Assembly: GCA_016709305.1 (NCBI GenBank)
Contig: JADJNA010000035.1
Coordinates: forward strand, 1 to 45,812
Source: Candidatus Villigracilis saccharophilus
Lineage (GTDB): Bacteria > Chloroflexota > Anaerolineae > Anaerolineales > Villigracilaceae
DNA: 45,812 nucleotides
Direction: 5' to 3'
Shown here: positions 31,665 to 40,524 of the stretch, piece after piece
How the letters are laid out: every line of letters starts with the position of its first letter
Position numbering within the stretch: the stretch's first letter is position 1
The notes under the pieces: model-generated
The model's input: the letters and a program-made list of their open reading frames with translations, nothing else
Told to the model about the DNA's origin: nothing
The model's database searches: none
Made by a program: the position numbers and the translations under genes

Positions 31665-33142
31665 CTTGGCTTCTCCTTTTTATCTGCTATAAGTAGTGCA
31701 CGGGTATTATATTTTATATCCTTGGATCCATTGGCGGTCCAGGCATGCATTCTTTCAAGATTATCGGCTTCCAATAAAGCGGTCTTTGCAAGGGAATTCT
31801 CACCTTGCGCAAGCAAATGAGTTGCCAGGTTCTGCAGGTGACGGGATGCCGCATCATACTGGCCCTGATCCGCCGAGACCCTGGCGCGTTCCTGCAATCG
31901 ATAGAGTGTCAAACGCGAAAGCGCACTCAACATTCTCGTTGGCGGCGGCTCATGGGACGGATTCACTTGCACTTCGCGACTAAGGTTAAATCGAATGGGC
32001 GGAACAGGTGTGGGGCGCACGGTAATGGACGCTTTTAACGAACCATTCAACAGGGCGACCACATCTTCTGCTAACGCGGGTGAATTGACAAGGAACTCAA
32101 ACAAGACCTGCAGGGGTGTATCACGAAGAATCGGGCCAAGATGCATGGGGGATTCAAGTACGACACAACCGCCTTCAGGCTGAAGACGAAATACGTAATT
32201 AAGTTGAACATGCTCAGATGTTTTAAACTCAAGCAGAACATCATCCGCAAAAGTGCTGATCAGGGTATTAAATTTATCAACAAGCAATCGTTGAATATCT
32301 TTGGGCTTTGAAATATATGCCGAGGAACCGCCGGTTTTGCCCGCCAGGGCGTCAAGGAAAATATCGTTCCAATCATTACCAATGCCCATGCCGGTAATAC
32401 CGATATTCATGGAGGCAGCTTCTTCGGCAAGTTTCAGACAAGCTTGTTCATCACCGTAAGTTTGTCCATCGGTCAATAGAATGATGTGATTGACCCGCGA
32501 CGGATCAAGCGTGCGGCGAATTTCCTTTAAACCCGCCTGCAATCCGTTGAAAATTTCAGTCGCCCCGGAAGCCTGTATCATTTGGATACGGTTTTCCTGT
32601 TTCTTATTATCAATATTCAGCGAGGCGGGAACGATCACCTCGGCATAATCGCTAAAGGCAATGATGCTCAATACGTCTTCAGGGCGTAAACTGCGAAGCA
32701 ATTGGATCGCAGTGGCTTTGACCATATCCATTTTATCGCCCTGCATGGAAGTGGAACGATCAAGCACAAGACATAGGTTTAACGGCGGGGTCGGGAGGCT
32801 TTCTTTTTCGGTGCGGGCGCCAATTTCAAGAAGCACGTAGACCAGCTGCTGTTCGGATAATTTAACCAAATTAGGACGGCTGAAAATGATCTCATGTTTT
32901 AGGACTGAATTGGCTTCAATCTCAGGAGGCAGGGTCGCATCATACAAGACGCGCCGTTTTGGGTTTGAAAGAACTTCATAGGCTTTCTGTATCTCAAGGA
33001 ATAATTCCGTCTCGCCAGCCGCAACATTTTTATCCGGGTGCAACCGTTGAGCAGATTCGAAATAGGCGTGCTTAATCTCCTCCTGCGAGGCATCTCGAAA
33101 AACTCCCAAAACGGCGTAATAATCCAGTTTATTAAAAAGCAT
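31661..33142 (-). CDS. DnaJ-domain / von Willebrand A-domain protein
   Basis: 493 residues. Residues 5 to 70 are a J domain (DYYAVLGVFRDASQEEIKHA, then RLHPDKN with the HPD motif at 35 to 37, then EIQKAYEVLSNPKRRVLYD), which stimulates Hsp70. Residues about 120 to 300 are a VWA domain with an intact metal site: LVLDRSTSMQG (DxSxS, D128), a Thr in ASGATEIFNG and the Asp in ILLTDGQTYGDE. The last 190 residues are a beta-rich segment (VFRLQPEGGCVVLESP) and a helical end. I use the ATG at 33142, one base after the phosphatase stop, not the TTG at 33151. It lies in the kinase-phosphatase-FHA operon. Fusing a J domain to VWA is uncommon. Confidence 0.88.
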   Translation of the reverse strand: MLFNKLDYYAVLGVFRDASQEEIKHAYFESAQRLHPDKNVAAGETELFLEIQKAYEVLSNPKRRVLYDATLPPEIEANSVLKHEIIFSRPNLVKLSEQQLVYVLLEIGARTEKESLPTPPLNLCLVLDRSTSMQGDKMDMVKATAIQLLRSLRPEDVLSIIAFSDYAEVIVPASLNIDNKKQENRIQMIQASGATEIFNGLQAGLKEIRRTLDPSRVNHIILLTDGQTYGDEQACLKLAEEAASMNIGITGMGIGNDWNDIFLDALAGKTGGSSAYISKPKDIQRLLVDKFNTLISTFADDVLLEFKTSEHVQLNYVFRLQPEGGCVVLESPMHLGPILRDTPLQVLFEFLVNSPALAEDVVALLNGSLKASITVRPTPVPPIRFNLSREVQVNPSHEPPPTRMLSALSRLTLYRLQERARVSADQGQYDAASRHLQNLATHLLAQGENSLAKTALLEADNLERMHAWTANGSKDIKYNTRALLIADKKEKPR

Positions 33143-33143
33143 T

Positions 33144-34055
33144 CTATCCAATCATTTGCGCAAGGATAACCGTAATATTGTCGGGGCCACCAGCCTCATT
33201 GGCGGCTTCCACCAAATTCTGGCAGGCGCGGTTTAGGTTGGGCGCTTCGGTGATGCAGCGAAGGATCTCCTTCTCACTGATAACACCCCACAACCCGTCA
33301 CTGCAGATCATAAGGTAGCCCGTCTGCGGGAATGGGATGGTAAAGATATCGGCTTCCAAGGTATCACCCTGTCCCAAGGCCCGGATCAGGACATTGCGAT
33401 GGGGGAAATTTTCGACTTCATCCTTACTGAGATGCCCGAGTTCCTCCAGCCGTTTGACCAGCGAATGGTCGCGCGTAATCGCATCGATCCTGCCGTCAGG
33501 GTAAATTGAATAAGCACGGCTATCACCCACATGGGCAATGGTCACTTGCTGTCCCAACACCAGCGCGGCGGTGACAGTGGTACCGCTGCCGGGCGCTTCA
33601 CGCTGGACATATTGATGCGCTTCGGCGATCGATGTTTCCATGACCTCCTGGAGAGATTCCTGCAGGCTGACTGAGGGCAAATTATAAAGATAGGAGTGGA
33701 ATTTTTTGGTGATGTTGCCGCCCATGATACGAACAGCGGCGTTGCTCGCCACTTCCCCGAACTGATGCCCCCCCATGCCATCTGCGACAATATACAAGCC
33801 AAAGGGAATACTTTCGGCGCTGCCGGAGATTATGGATGTAAGCGCAAGCACGCTATCCTCATTATGATCGCGTTGTTTTCCTACAGATTGGCCCACACTC
33901 GCGGTTAGTTGTTTTGTTTCATTTTTGAGGTTTTGAACAGCAATGATCGAACTGATCTGCTGATCACTGAGCGGAGCAGTCGTAGCCATGTCGATTTGAA
34001 TCTGCTTTTCTGGATTCTCTTTTTTACCAAATAATTTTCGAAAAATATCTGTCAC
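33144..34055 (-). CDS. PP2C-family Ser/Thr protein phosphatase
   Basis: 303 residues starting at GTG. After a 45-residue N-terminal tail (KLFGKKENPEKQIQID), the PP2C motifs are complete: VGKQRDHNEDSVL, YIVADGMGGHQFGEVASNAA with metal Asp and Gly, GSGTTVTAALVLG, IAHVGDSRAYSIY, ITRDHSLVKRL, LMICSDGLWGV and AGGPDNITVILAQ. It removes phosphate from Ser/Thr, probably opposing the kinase that precedes it by 11 bases. No membrane segment. It ends one base before the DnaJ-VWA start, so the operon is tightly packed. Confidence 0.95.
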   Translation of the reverse strand: MTDIFRKLFGKKENPEKQIQIDMATTAPLSDQQISSIIAVQNLKNETKQLTASVGQSVGKQRDHNEDSVLALTSIISGSAESIPFGLYIVADGMGGHQFGEVASNAAVRIMGGNITKKFHSYLYNLPSVSLQESLQEVMETSIAEAHQYVQREAPGSGTTVTAALVLGQQVTIAHVGDSRAYSIYPDGRIDAITRDHSLVKRLEELGHLSKDEVENFPHRNVLIRALGQGDTLEADIFTIPFPQTGYLMICSDGLWGVISEKEILRCITEAPNLNRACQNLVEAANEAGGPDNITVILAQMIG

Positions 34056-34066
34056 AACGACTCCTT

Positions 34067-35926
34067 TTAAGCAAATAGTGCATACACATGATGGTCTGTC
34101 GAACCAAAATAAACAATGTCATCGAATACCACAGGCGAGCCGGTAATCGCGGATTTGGCTTCGAACTTCCAACGCAAACGACCTGTGCGATATTCGAGGC
34201 AATACAGGCTGCCGTCCACAGAGCCGCAATACACAGAATCTTTGTAAACAGTTGGAGAACTGCTTACTTGATTTTCAGTGCGGAACCGCCAAACTTCCTT
34301 GGCTGTACGCGCATCCACACAATAAATAAATCCATCCGCCGCGCCGACAAAAATAAAGTCATCTGCAAGCGCGGGAGAGGAAACAGAACCCTTCCCAAGA
34401 CGGAATTTCCAGATCGCCCAGCCGTTCTTTGCATCCAACGAGTACAAAGTACTATCAACCGATGCGACATAAATATATTGTCCCTTGCTGATCGGTGAAG
34501 ATGTAACTGAACGTTTGGCTTGAAAGCGCCATCTCAATTCGCCGCGAAAATCGAGAGCATAAAGGGAACCGGCTTCAGTGCCAAAGTAAACCATCTCATT
34601 CGCAACCAGCGGTGAGGAGTGGATCGGTCCGTCAGTGGAAAATTTCCAGATCGCGCGGCCGCTGCTGACATTCACTGCATGCAAGTTTTGGTCATCTGAA
34701 CCAAGGAAAAGGTGCCCATCTGCGATACGCGGGGAAGAGTATATCTTTCCATCTGTATAATATGTCCACACCAGTTTACCAGTCCGTGTGCTGACCACAT
34801 GCAAGCGTTTATCTTCCGAGCCAAAAAACACATTGCTATCATAAACAATCGGACGGGAGACAATCCCCCCCTCAGCGGCATACTTCCATTGGAATTGTCC
34901 ATCAGCTGCATTCAATGCGTACAGATTATTATCATAACACCCGATAAAGATCATGCCTTGATGTAAGACCGGGGTACCGCGGATCTCATCTTCACACTTA
35001 AAGGACCAGAGCGGCTTAATACCACCACTGGAAACCGGCAAGGCCGCAGTGATCTTTGAAAGCGCGCCAGTTTTTCGCGCCACATTCATCAAAGCTTCTT
35101 TCATCGCCGCCGCGCTGGAGAAGCGATCTGCAGGGTTATATTGTAAAGCAGTATTAACAACTGCCTCAAATTCGTTTGAAACATTTGAGTTAATTCGGCG
35201 TAACGGACGTTCGGCAAAAGAAAAGGGCGGTTCAAGGCGCGGGTCGCGGCGGGTGATGGCGTGATGCAATGTCGCGCCAAGGGAATAAATATCCGCGATC
35301 GGGGTTGCTTCTCCGCGATACTGCTCGGGCGGCGAATAGCCTTCGGTACCGATCATCGTTCCCTTTGAGCCTGACTGGAAGGTCTTCGCAATGCCAAAAT
35401 CAACCAACACCACGTCCCCATTATGATTGATCATCACATTGGACGGCTTCATATCGCGGAAAATGATCGGGTCTGGTTTATGCCCGTGTAAATATTCCAA
35501 CACATCGCAAAGCTGGATCGCCCAGCTGATGACCTGATCTTCGGGCAGGAATCCATTCGCATCATTGATCACGGTTTCCAGATCTTTGCCGTGCACAAAT
35601 TCCAAAACCAGATAGGAATGATCGTTATGGGAAAAATAATCGTAAATTCGCGGAATGGCGGGATGGTTTAGCGTGGCAAGCATATTCGCTTCACGCTCAA
35701 AGTTTTGGACGATCGTCTGCCGTATGAGCGGGTCGGGGGCAAGGTTAATCATCTCCTTCACCGCTACCAGCTTAACCACATTCGGGAAATGCAAGTCACG
35801 GGCGCGATAGACTGACCCCATCCCCCCCACCCCGATCACATCCTGAATGGTGTACCGTTCAACAAGCGTAAGGCCAGATTGAAGCTGTTGGCGTGAAGTT
35901 TTGCCACTCCCTGATTCCGTACCCAT
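34067..35926 (-). CDS. Ser/Thr protein kinase fused to an eight-blade PQQ-type propeller
   Basis: 619 residues. Residues about 20 to 285 are a bacterial PknB-type kinase: GVGGMGSVYRARD (Gly loop), LVAVKEM (Lys), FEREANML (Glu), IIFRDMKPSNVMI (catalytic loop with Phe in place of the usual His of HRD), VLVDFGIAK (DFG) and GTEGYSPPEQYRG. From about residue 310, eight repeats begin with W-x-F/Y and contain an SSP turn (WSFKCE, WKYAAE, WTYYTD, WKFSTD, WRFQAK, WKFRLG, WRFRTE, WKFEAK). They form a closed beta-propeller. No membrane helix separates the two parts, so the propeller is cytoplasmic, unlike the external sensors of PknB or PknD. It is first in the cassette; no ribosome site is visible before the ATG. 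Confidence 0.92.
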   Translation of the reverse strand: MGTESGSGKTSRQQLQSGLTLVERYTIQDVIGVGGMGSVYRARDLHFPNVVKLVAVKEMINLAPDPLIRQTIVQNFEREANMLATLNHPAIPRIYDYFSHNDHSYLVLEFVHGKDLETVINDANGFLPEDQVISWAIQLCDVLEYLHGHKPDPIIFRDMKPSNVMINHNGDVVLVDFGIAKTFQSGSKGTMIGTEGYSPPEQYRGEATPIADIYSLGATLHHAITRRDPRLEPPFSFAERPLRRINSNVSNEFEAVVNTALQYNPADRFSSAAAMKEALMNVARKTGALSKITAALPVSSGGIKPLWSFKCEDEIRGTPVLHQGMIFIGCYDNNLYALNAADGQFQWKYAAEGGIVSRPIVYDSNVFFGSEDKRLHVVSTRTGKLVWTYYTDGKIYSSPRIADGHLFLGSDDQNLHAVNVSSGRAIWKFSTDGPIHSSPLVANEMVYFGTEAGSLYALDFRGELRWRFQAKRSVTSSPISKGQYIYVASVDSTLYSLDAKNGWAIWKFRLGKGSVSSPALADDFIFVGAADGFIYCVDARTAKEVWRFRTENQVSSSPTVYKDSVYCGSVDGSLYCLEYRTGRLRWKFEAKSAITGSPVVFDDIVYFGSTDHHVYALFA

Positions 35927-36181
35927 GGGCGATGTAATTTTTCTTGTTTCCAGAGCAGACTCCTGATCACAACCACTTTGAACTAATGAGTGACACTGCG
36001 CGCTATATCGAAGATTTTTCCGAAAAAATAATTTGAATTTCAGGAACCCTCAAAAATTCCACGCGAGCTGAATTAATGAATTATAGTGTGCAGTAGGGGG
36101 AATTGCAAATAGCAGACTGATAACAATCTTGTCAGACAGGGACTTGCCGAGAAACTGGTTATACGGCAAAATGAACGCATT

Positions 36182-36808
36182 GTGAAAATCCTGGCTGTAA
36201 GCGACCAAGTTGTTGACCGTATCTATGGGCTGGTTTCCAGCGGCCATTTTAAGGATGTCGAACTTATCGTCGGCTGCGGTGATCTGCCTTATGAGTACCT
36301 GGAATATTTGGTCACCATGTTGAACAAACCCTTGTATTATGTTCCCGGAAATCATGACCCGAAATTCGAACCGCAAACTGCGGCGTCACGCGCTCAAGGC
36401 GGTTCCAATCTGGACCTGAAAACTGTCCGGCACAATAAATTTCTGATCGGCGGTTTTGGCGGATGCGTCCGCTACCGCCCGGACGGGATCAATCAGTATA
36501 CTCAAACAGAAGCCTACTTGCGCGCATATTCAATGCTTCCAAAGCTATTCCTTAACACCCTGCGCTACGGCCGAGCATTGGATATCCTCATCAGCCACTC
36601 CCCTCCCTTTGGGATCCATGACGACACGGATCCCGCCCACCACGGCTTGAAAGCATTGAACTGGCTATTACGCATTACAAGACCGCGTTATCATTTCCAC
36701 GGACATACTCATTTCTTTAAAAAAAATATTGTGAATGCCGAAACCACCATCGGCATCACAAAGATCATCAACGTATATCCATACAAAACCATCAATTCAA
36801 ATTTTTAG
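36182..36808 (+). CDS. Calcineurin-like metallophosphoesterase
   Basis: 208 residues from a GTG start. Binuclear-metal motifs are present in order: KILAVSDQVVD (Asp, with Gln where DxH normally has His), IVGCGDLPYEYLEYL (GD), YVPGNHDPKF (GNHD), ILISHSPPFG (His) and HFHGHTHFF (GHxH). The missing first His is seen in some subfamilies and may change metal binding. It hydrolyses phosphate esters; the substrate is unknown. It starts a plus-strand run and is 29 bases before the ParB/Srx-type gene, so they are probably co-transcribed. The 255-base divergent gap upstream (35927-36181) holds a possible TATAGT at 36082-36087 and nothing else clear. Confidence 0.85.
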   Translation: MKILAVSDQVVDRIYGLVSSGHFKDVELIVGCGDLPYEYLEYLVTMLNKPLYYVPGNHDPKFEPQTAASRAQGGSNLDLKTVRHNKFLIGGFGGCVRYRPDGINQYTQTEAYLRAYSMLPKLFLNTLRYGRALDILISHSPPFGIHDDTDPAHHGLKALNWLLRITRPRYHFHGHTHFFKKNIVNAETTIGITKIINVYPYKTINSNF

Positions 36809-36837
36809 CAAGAAAAATAAAGCGAGATAACAAGCCC

Positions 36838-37686
36838 ATGACCGACGAACTTCACTCCCGTGTACGCGCAGATTTCAGCAAAGCGCGCCTGAAATCCTTT
36901 ATCAATCAGATCATCTCATCTTTTTCAGGCAAACCGACAAATTTACTTTCCTATGACAATGTCAAAGAAAAACTGCACATCGGCGGCCCGATCTATCGCG
37001 GAGTAAAAACCATCCGTGTGGAACAGATCGCGGGGAGCCTGAACCGCTATCATGAATTTGACCGCGCCTTCCTTCCCAAGGAAGATCAGCTTGCCAGCCG
37101 CTGGCAAAAAGTTGATCGCGCCTTCTATGAGGATATTCATCTTCCACCCGTGGTTCTCTATAAAGTAGGCGATGTATATTTTGTCGTGGACGGTCACCAC
37201 CGCGTCTCTGTGGCACGCGAACAGGGGCAGGAATATATCGAAGCGGAAATCCGCGAATGTGCGACGCGCGTGAACATCACGGCCAACATCAAGACAGAAG
37301 ACCTGGAAATTCTCGGCGCCAAGGTTCATTTTCTTGAACGCACCGCCCTCGATCATATCCGCCCGGATGCTGACATCAAGATCACCATCCCCGACGGCTT
37401 CGAGCGCATGTTGGAACATATCGCCGTGCACCGTTACTTCATGGGGCTCGATCTCAAGCGCGATATTTCCGAAGAGGAAGCTGTGGCGCATTGGTACGAT
37501 ACTGTTTATCTTCCCATCGTTGATATCATTCGCAACAGTAAAATTTTAAAGGATTTTAAAGACAAGACTGAATCCGACCTGTATTTATGGACGCTTGATC
37601 ACCAGCATTATTTAATCCAAGAAACAGGTCAGGCGCTTCAACCTCCAGAAGAAGCAGCGCGTCAATTTATCGAGGAAAAAGAGTAA
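36838..37686 (+). CDS. ParB/sulfiredoxin-fold domain protein
   Basis: 282 residues. Residues about 55 to 145 match the ParB N-terminal/Srx fold: IRVEQIAGSLNRYHEFDRAF, LPPVVLYKVGDVYFVVDGHH, then HRVSVAREQGQEYIEAEIRE. The DGHHRVSVA block corresponds to the GERR-type nucleotide site of ParB or the ADGHHR of related nucleases and kinases. The rest is helical with several conserved-looking His and Asp (EHIAVHRYFMGLDLKRD, EEEAVAHWYDTVYLPIVDII). No HTH, so not a partition protein. It is likely a nucleotide-binding enzyme, perhaps phosphotransfer or nuclease, but the function is unknown. It lies between the phosphoesterase and the DapA-like gene with gaps of 29 and 5 bases. Confidence 0.75.
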   Translation: MTDELHSRVRADFSKARLKSFINQIISSFSGKPTNLLSYDNVKEKLHIGGPIYRGVKTIRVEQIAGSLNRYHEFDRAFLPKEDQLASRWQKVDRAFYEDIHLPPVVLYKVGDVYFVVDGHHRVSVAREQGQEYIEAEIRECATRVNITANIKTEDLEILGAKVHFLERTALDHIRPDADIKITIPDGFERMLEHIAVHRYFMGLDLKRDISEEEAVAHWYDTVYLPIVDIIRNSKILKDFKDKTESDLYLWTLDHQHYLIQETGQALQPPEEAARQFIEEKE

Positions 37687-37691
37687 CCATT

Positions 37692-38597
37692 ATGGCCGAT
37701 TTGCACCCACTCGCTGGAGTTTATGCCGCGGCAGTGACTCCGCTCAAGCCCGATTCAACGCTTGACCTGGAAACTGTCCCAGTCCTTCTGCGTTTTCTCG
37801 CATCAAGAGGATGCCACGGCGCGCTGCTCTTTGGTACCACTGGCGAAGGACCATCCTTCTCCTCCAAGGAACGTGAGACATTCATGCGCTCGGTACGAGT
37901 CTATCGTCAGCAGCTGCCAGGGTTTAAATTACTGGCCGGGACTGGCACGCCAAGTTTAAGTGAAAGCATTGACCTAACCAAACTTGCCTTCGATCTCGGC
38001 TATAACGGCGTGGTTGTATTGCCTCCATATTATTTCCGCAAGGCAACGGATGAAGGTTTGTTCACCTGGTTCAGCGAACTGATTAAGAAGGCTGTGCCCG
38101 CAAAAGGACATTTGCTTGGCTATCACATCCCGAGTGCAACAGGCGTTGGCTTTTCATTGGATTTGCTGGCACGGTTGAAAGACGCCTTCCCCACTCAATT
38201 CGCGGGCATCAAAGACTCATCTCACGACGACGCATTTGCAACGGCATTAGGTCAACGCTTTGGAAAAGATTTACTCGTTTTAAATGGAACTGATTCCTAT
38301 TTCCATCATGCGCTGAAAAATCACGCGCAGGGAGCCATCACCGCCCCCGCGAATTTGATCTCAGAAGATTTGCGCGAGATATGGGACTTATATCAAGAAG
38401 GCAAAGACCCTACTGAAGCACAGGTGCGTGTTGCAAAGCAAAGACACATCCTCGAAAAATATATGCCCTTTCCGCCGATCTTGAAGGCGTTCCTTCACAG
38501 GCAGCACGGCATGCCGCGCTGGTCGGTCAAGCCACCGTTGGAAGAGATGAACGAGAAAAAACTGGAAGAAGCATTAAAAGAATTTTCTGAAAAATGA
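37692..38597 (+). CDS. DapA/NAL-family aldolase
   Basis: 301-residue class I aldolase of the dihydrodipicolinate synthase/N-acetylneuraminate lyase superfamily. Pyruvate loop FGTTGEGPSF, catalytic Tyr in GYHIPSATG (Y144) and Schiff-base Lys in FAGIKDSS (K174). The second conserved Tyr region reads LPPYYFRKATDEG. The dihydrodipicolinate-type Arg in the ELIR position is not evident, so the substrate may differ from aspartate semialdehyde: 2-keto-3-deoxy sugars or related acids are options. It follows the ParB/Srx-like gene by five bases. Its stop codon is the first triplet of a long perfect palindrome. dapA proper cannot be claimed from the sequence. Confidence 0.85.
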   Translation: MADLHPLAGVYAAAVTPLKPDSTLDLETVPVLLRFLASRGCHGALLFGTTGEGPSFSSKERETFMRSVRVYRQQLPGFKLLAGTGTPSLSESIDLTKLAFDLGYNGVVVLPPYYFRKATDEGLFTWFSELIKKAVPAKGHLLGYHIPSATGVGFSLDLLARLKDAFPTQFAGIKDSSHDDAFATALGQRFGKDLLVLNGTDSYFHHALKNHAQGAITAPANLISEDLREIWDLYQEGKDPTEAQVRVAKQRHILEKYMPFPPILKAFLHRQHGMPRWSVKPPLEEMNEKKLEEALKEFSEK

Positions 38598-38642
38598 GAC
38601 ACAGACCTCCGAGTTTTAGAAAACTCGGAGGTCTGTGTCTCA
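38595..38642. repeat. 23-bp perfect palindrome overlapping a stop codon
   Basis: Arms 38595-38617 and 38620-38642 are fully complementary with only a two-base loop (AG). The core reads CAGACCTCCGAGTTTT on the left and its complement on the right. The first three bases are the TGA of the aldolase gene. No T tract follows, so it is more like a dispersed REP-type element that can also act as a transcript 3'-end hairpin than a standard terminator. Confidence 0.85.
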
Positions 38643-38657
38643 GAGTAAAATAGATCC

Positions 38658-39473
38658 ATGACAAATTGGCGTTTACTTTACACTCCCCCATCCACTGGCG
38701 CATGGAATATGGCTGTGGATGAATCCATTCTTGAGCATATTCATCGCGGCGAAGCATTGCCCACGCTGAGGCTGTACTCGTGGAATCCGCCCTGCCTGTC
38801 TTTGGGTCACGCCCAATCTTTTGCGGATGTGGACATGGAACGGGTCAAGGCGCACGGTTGGGAAGTTGTCCGCAGGCTAACCGGGGGACGGGCGATCCTG
38901 CATACAGATGAATTGACCTACTCGGTGACAGGCGCTTCGGAAGAACCCGTTCTCTCGGGCGGCGTTTTGGAATCTTATAATCGTTTGGCACAGGCCTTGT
39001 TATATGCGATCCGCGAATTGGGGCTGCCTGTTGAAATAAAGGAACATGCCAACGAGCCTGCTGCGTTAAACCTGAACCCTGTCTGCTTTGAAGTTCCTTC
39101 CACTTATGAGATCACAGTGGAAGGAAAAAAGCTGATCGGCTCGGCGCAGGCGCGCAAGAAAGAAGGCGTGTTACAGCATGGGTCGCTTCCGCTGACGGGA
39201 GACTTGACTCGCATCTGTCTGGCTTTGGTGTTCAAGGATGAACCCGCGCGGGAGCATGCGGCGCAAAGATTACTGGCGCGCGCCACGACGGTCAAATCCG
39301 TTATCGACGTGGAGCCTGATTGGGAAACAGCAGCCCAGGCATTGGTTAAAGGATTTGAAGCGCAGTTGGGAATCCGCTTTCAGCGTGGGGAACTGTCCCG
39401 ATCCGAATCTGAAAGAGCGAATGAATTGGTCATTGAAAAATATGCAAACCCTGTCTGGACGGAGCGCTCATGA
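38658..39473 (+). CDS. lipM: Octanoyltransferase/lipoate ligase family protein (LipM-like)
   Basis: 271 residues of the biotin/lipoate protein ligase fold. RLYSWNPPCLSLGHAQ and VVRRLTGGRAILHTDELTYS are the family's RRxxGG segment. The block PVCFEVPSTYEITVEGKKLI then GSAQARKKEGVLQHGSLPL carries Cys143 at the place of the LipM acyl-enzyme cysteine, followed by the conserved Lys. LipM moves octanoyl from acyl carrier protein to GcvH or E2 domains. A lipoate ligase (LplA) would lack that Cys, so LipM is favoured. It overlaps the next gene in ATGA. Confidence 0.82.
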   Translation: MTNWRLLYTPPSTGAWNMAVDESILEHIHRGEALPTLRLYSWNPPCLSLGHAQSFADVDMERVKAHGWEVVRRLTGGRAILHTDELTYSVTGASEEPVLSGGVLESYNRLAQALLYAIRELGLPVEIKEHANEPAALNLNPVCFEVPSTYEITVEGKKLIGSAQARKKEGVLQHGSLPLTGDLTRICLALVFKDEPAREHAAQRLLARATTVKSVIDVEPDWETAAQALVKGFEAQLGIRFQRGELSRSESERANELVIEKYANPVWTERS

Positions 39474-40522
39474 AAAACTTTATGGTATATGGTTCGTACG
39501 GTTATACAGGACAGTTGATCGTGGAGCAGGCAGTAAAGGCGGGATTGAAGCCATTGCTCGCGGGGCGTGACGAAAAGCAATTGCGCGCGCAAGCCGAAAA
39601 GTTTGGCTTGGAATATCGCGCCTTTTCCATTGAAAATTCTGCTGCGCTAGATTCTGCGTTGATGGAAGTGGATGCGGTCCTGCATTGCGCGGGACCGTTC
39701 GTGTTGACGTTTCGGCAGATGGCGGAGGCGTGCATCCGCACCAAGCGGCATTATGTGGACATCAGTGGCGAGATCGAAGGCTTTGAAGCATTGGCGCTGA
39801 TGGATGAAGAAGCACAACGCGCGGGCATCATGATATTGCCCGGTGGCGGATTTGACGTGGTGCCTTCGGATTGTTTGATCGCGTATGCCGCGGGCAAGCT
39901 TCCGAGCGCAACCCATCTTGAACTTTATATAAAAAGTGTTGGCAGTGGAGTCTCTCGCGGCACGGCGCGTTCTGGAATTGAAAACATGCAGAGAGAAGGG
40001 CGCATCCGCCGCGACGGAAAGATCGTCAGTGTGCCGAATGTGTGGGGCACAAAAGATGTGGACTTCGGGCGCGGCCCTTCGCGGCTGGTCTCGATGGGCT
40101 GGGGCGATGTCAGCACGGCCTATCACAGCACGGGCATTCCCAATGTGACCGTGTATATGGGCTTTCCAAAAGCAATGGTCAACTCGATGCGCCTGACCCG
40201 TTATTTTGGCGCTCTTCTTTATACGCGGGCGGCGCGAGACCTGGTCAAATGGCTGATCGGGAAGTTCCTCGCACCAGGACCGACGCGCAAACAAAATGAA
40301 AACGGCTTCAGCCTGTTGATCGCGGAGGTGACGGATGGCAAACAAACTGTCCGTGCAAAATTAAGAACTCCCGAAGCGTATTATCTGACCGCGCTCACCT
40401 CTGTTGAGATCATGAAGCGCATCTTAAACTCTGATTTTAAATCTGGTTTCCAAACCCCAAGCAAGGTCTACGGCGCAGATTTTATCCTGCAATTCAAAGG
40501 TGTTGAACGAACGGAGAGATAA
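39470..40522 (+). CDS. Saccharopine dehydrogenase-like NADP-binding oxidoreductase
   Basis: 350 residues. The Rossmann start MVYGSYGYTGQLIVEQA has the unusual GxxGYTG loop of the saccharopine dehydrogenase-like/trans-acting enoyl reductase group. PLLAGRDEKQL gives the NADP-binding Arg, then VLHCAGPF, HYVDISGEIEGFEAL and MILPGGGFDVVPSDCLIAY follow the family closely. Members act on lipid or amino-acid intermediates; the substrate here is unknown. The C-terminal part has a mildly hydrophobic region (LTRYFGALLYTRAARDLVKWLIG). Its ATG overlaps the LipM-like gene by four bases and the esterase gene follows after two bases, so they form one operon. Confidence 0.85.
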   Translation: MKNFMVYGSYGYTGQLIVEQAVKAGLKPLLAGRDEKQLRAQAEKFGLEYRAFSIENSAALDSALMEVDAVLHCAGPFVLTFRQMAEACIRTKRHYVDISGEIEGFEALALMDEEAQRAGIMILPGGGFDVVPSDCLIAYAAGKLPSATHLELYIKSVGSGVSRGTARSGIENMQREGRIRRDGKIVSVPNVWGTKDVDFGRGPSRLVSMGWGDVSTAYHSTGIPNVTVYMGFPKAMVNSMRLTRYFGALLYTRAARDLVKWLIGKFLAPGPTRKQNENGFSLLIAEVTDGKQTVRAKLRTPEAYYLTALTSVEIMKRILNSDFKSGFQTPSKVYGADFILQFKGVERTER

Positions 40523-40524
40523 CC

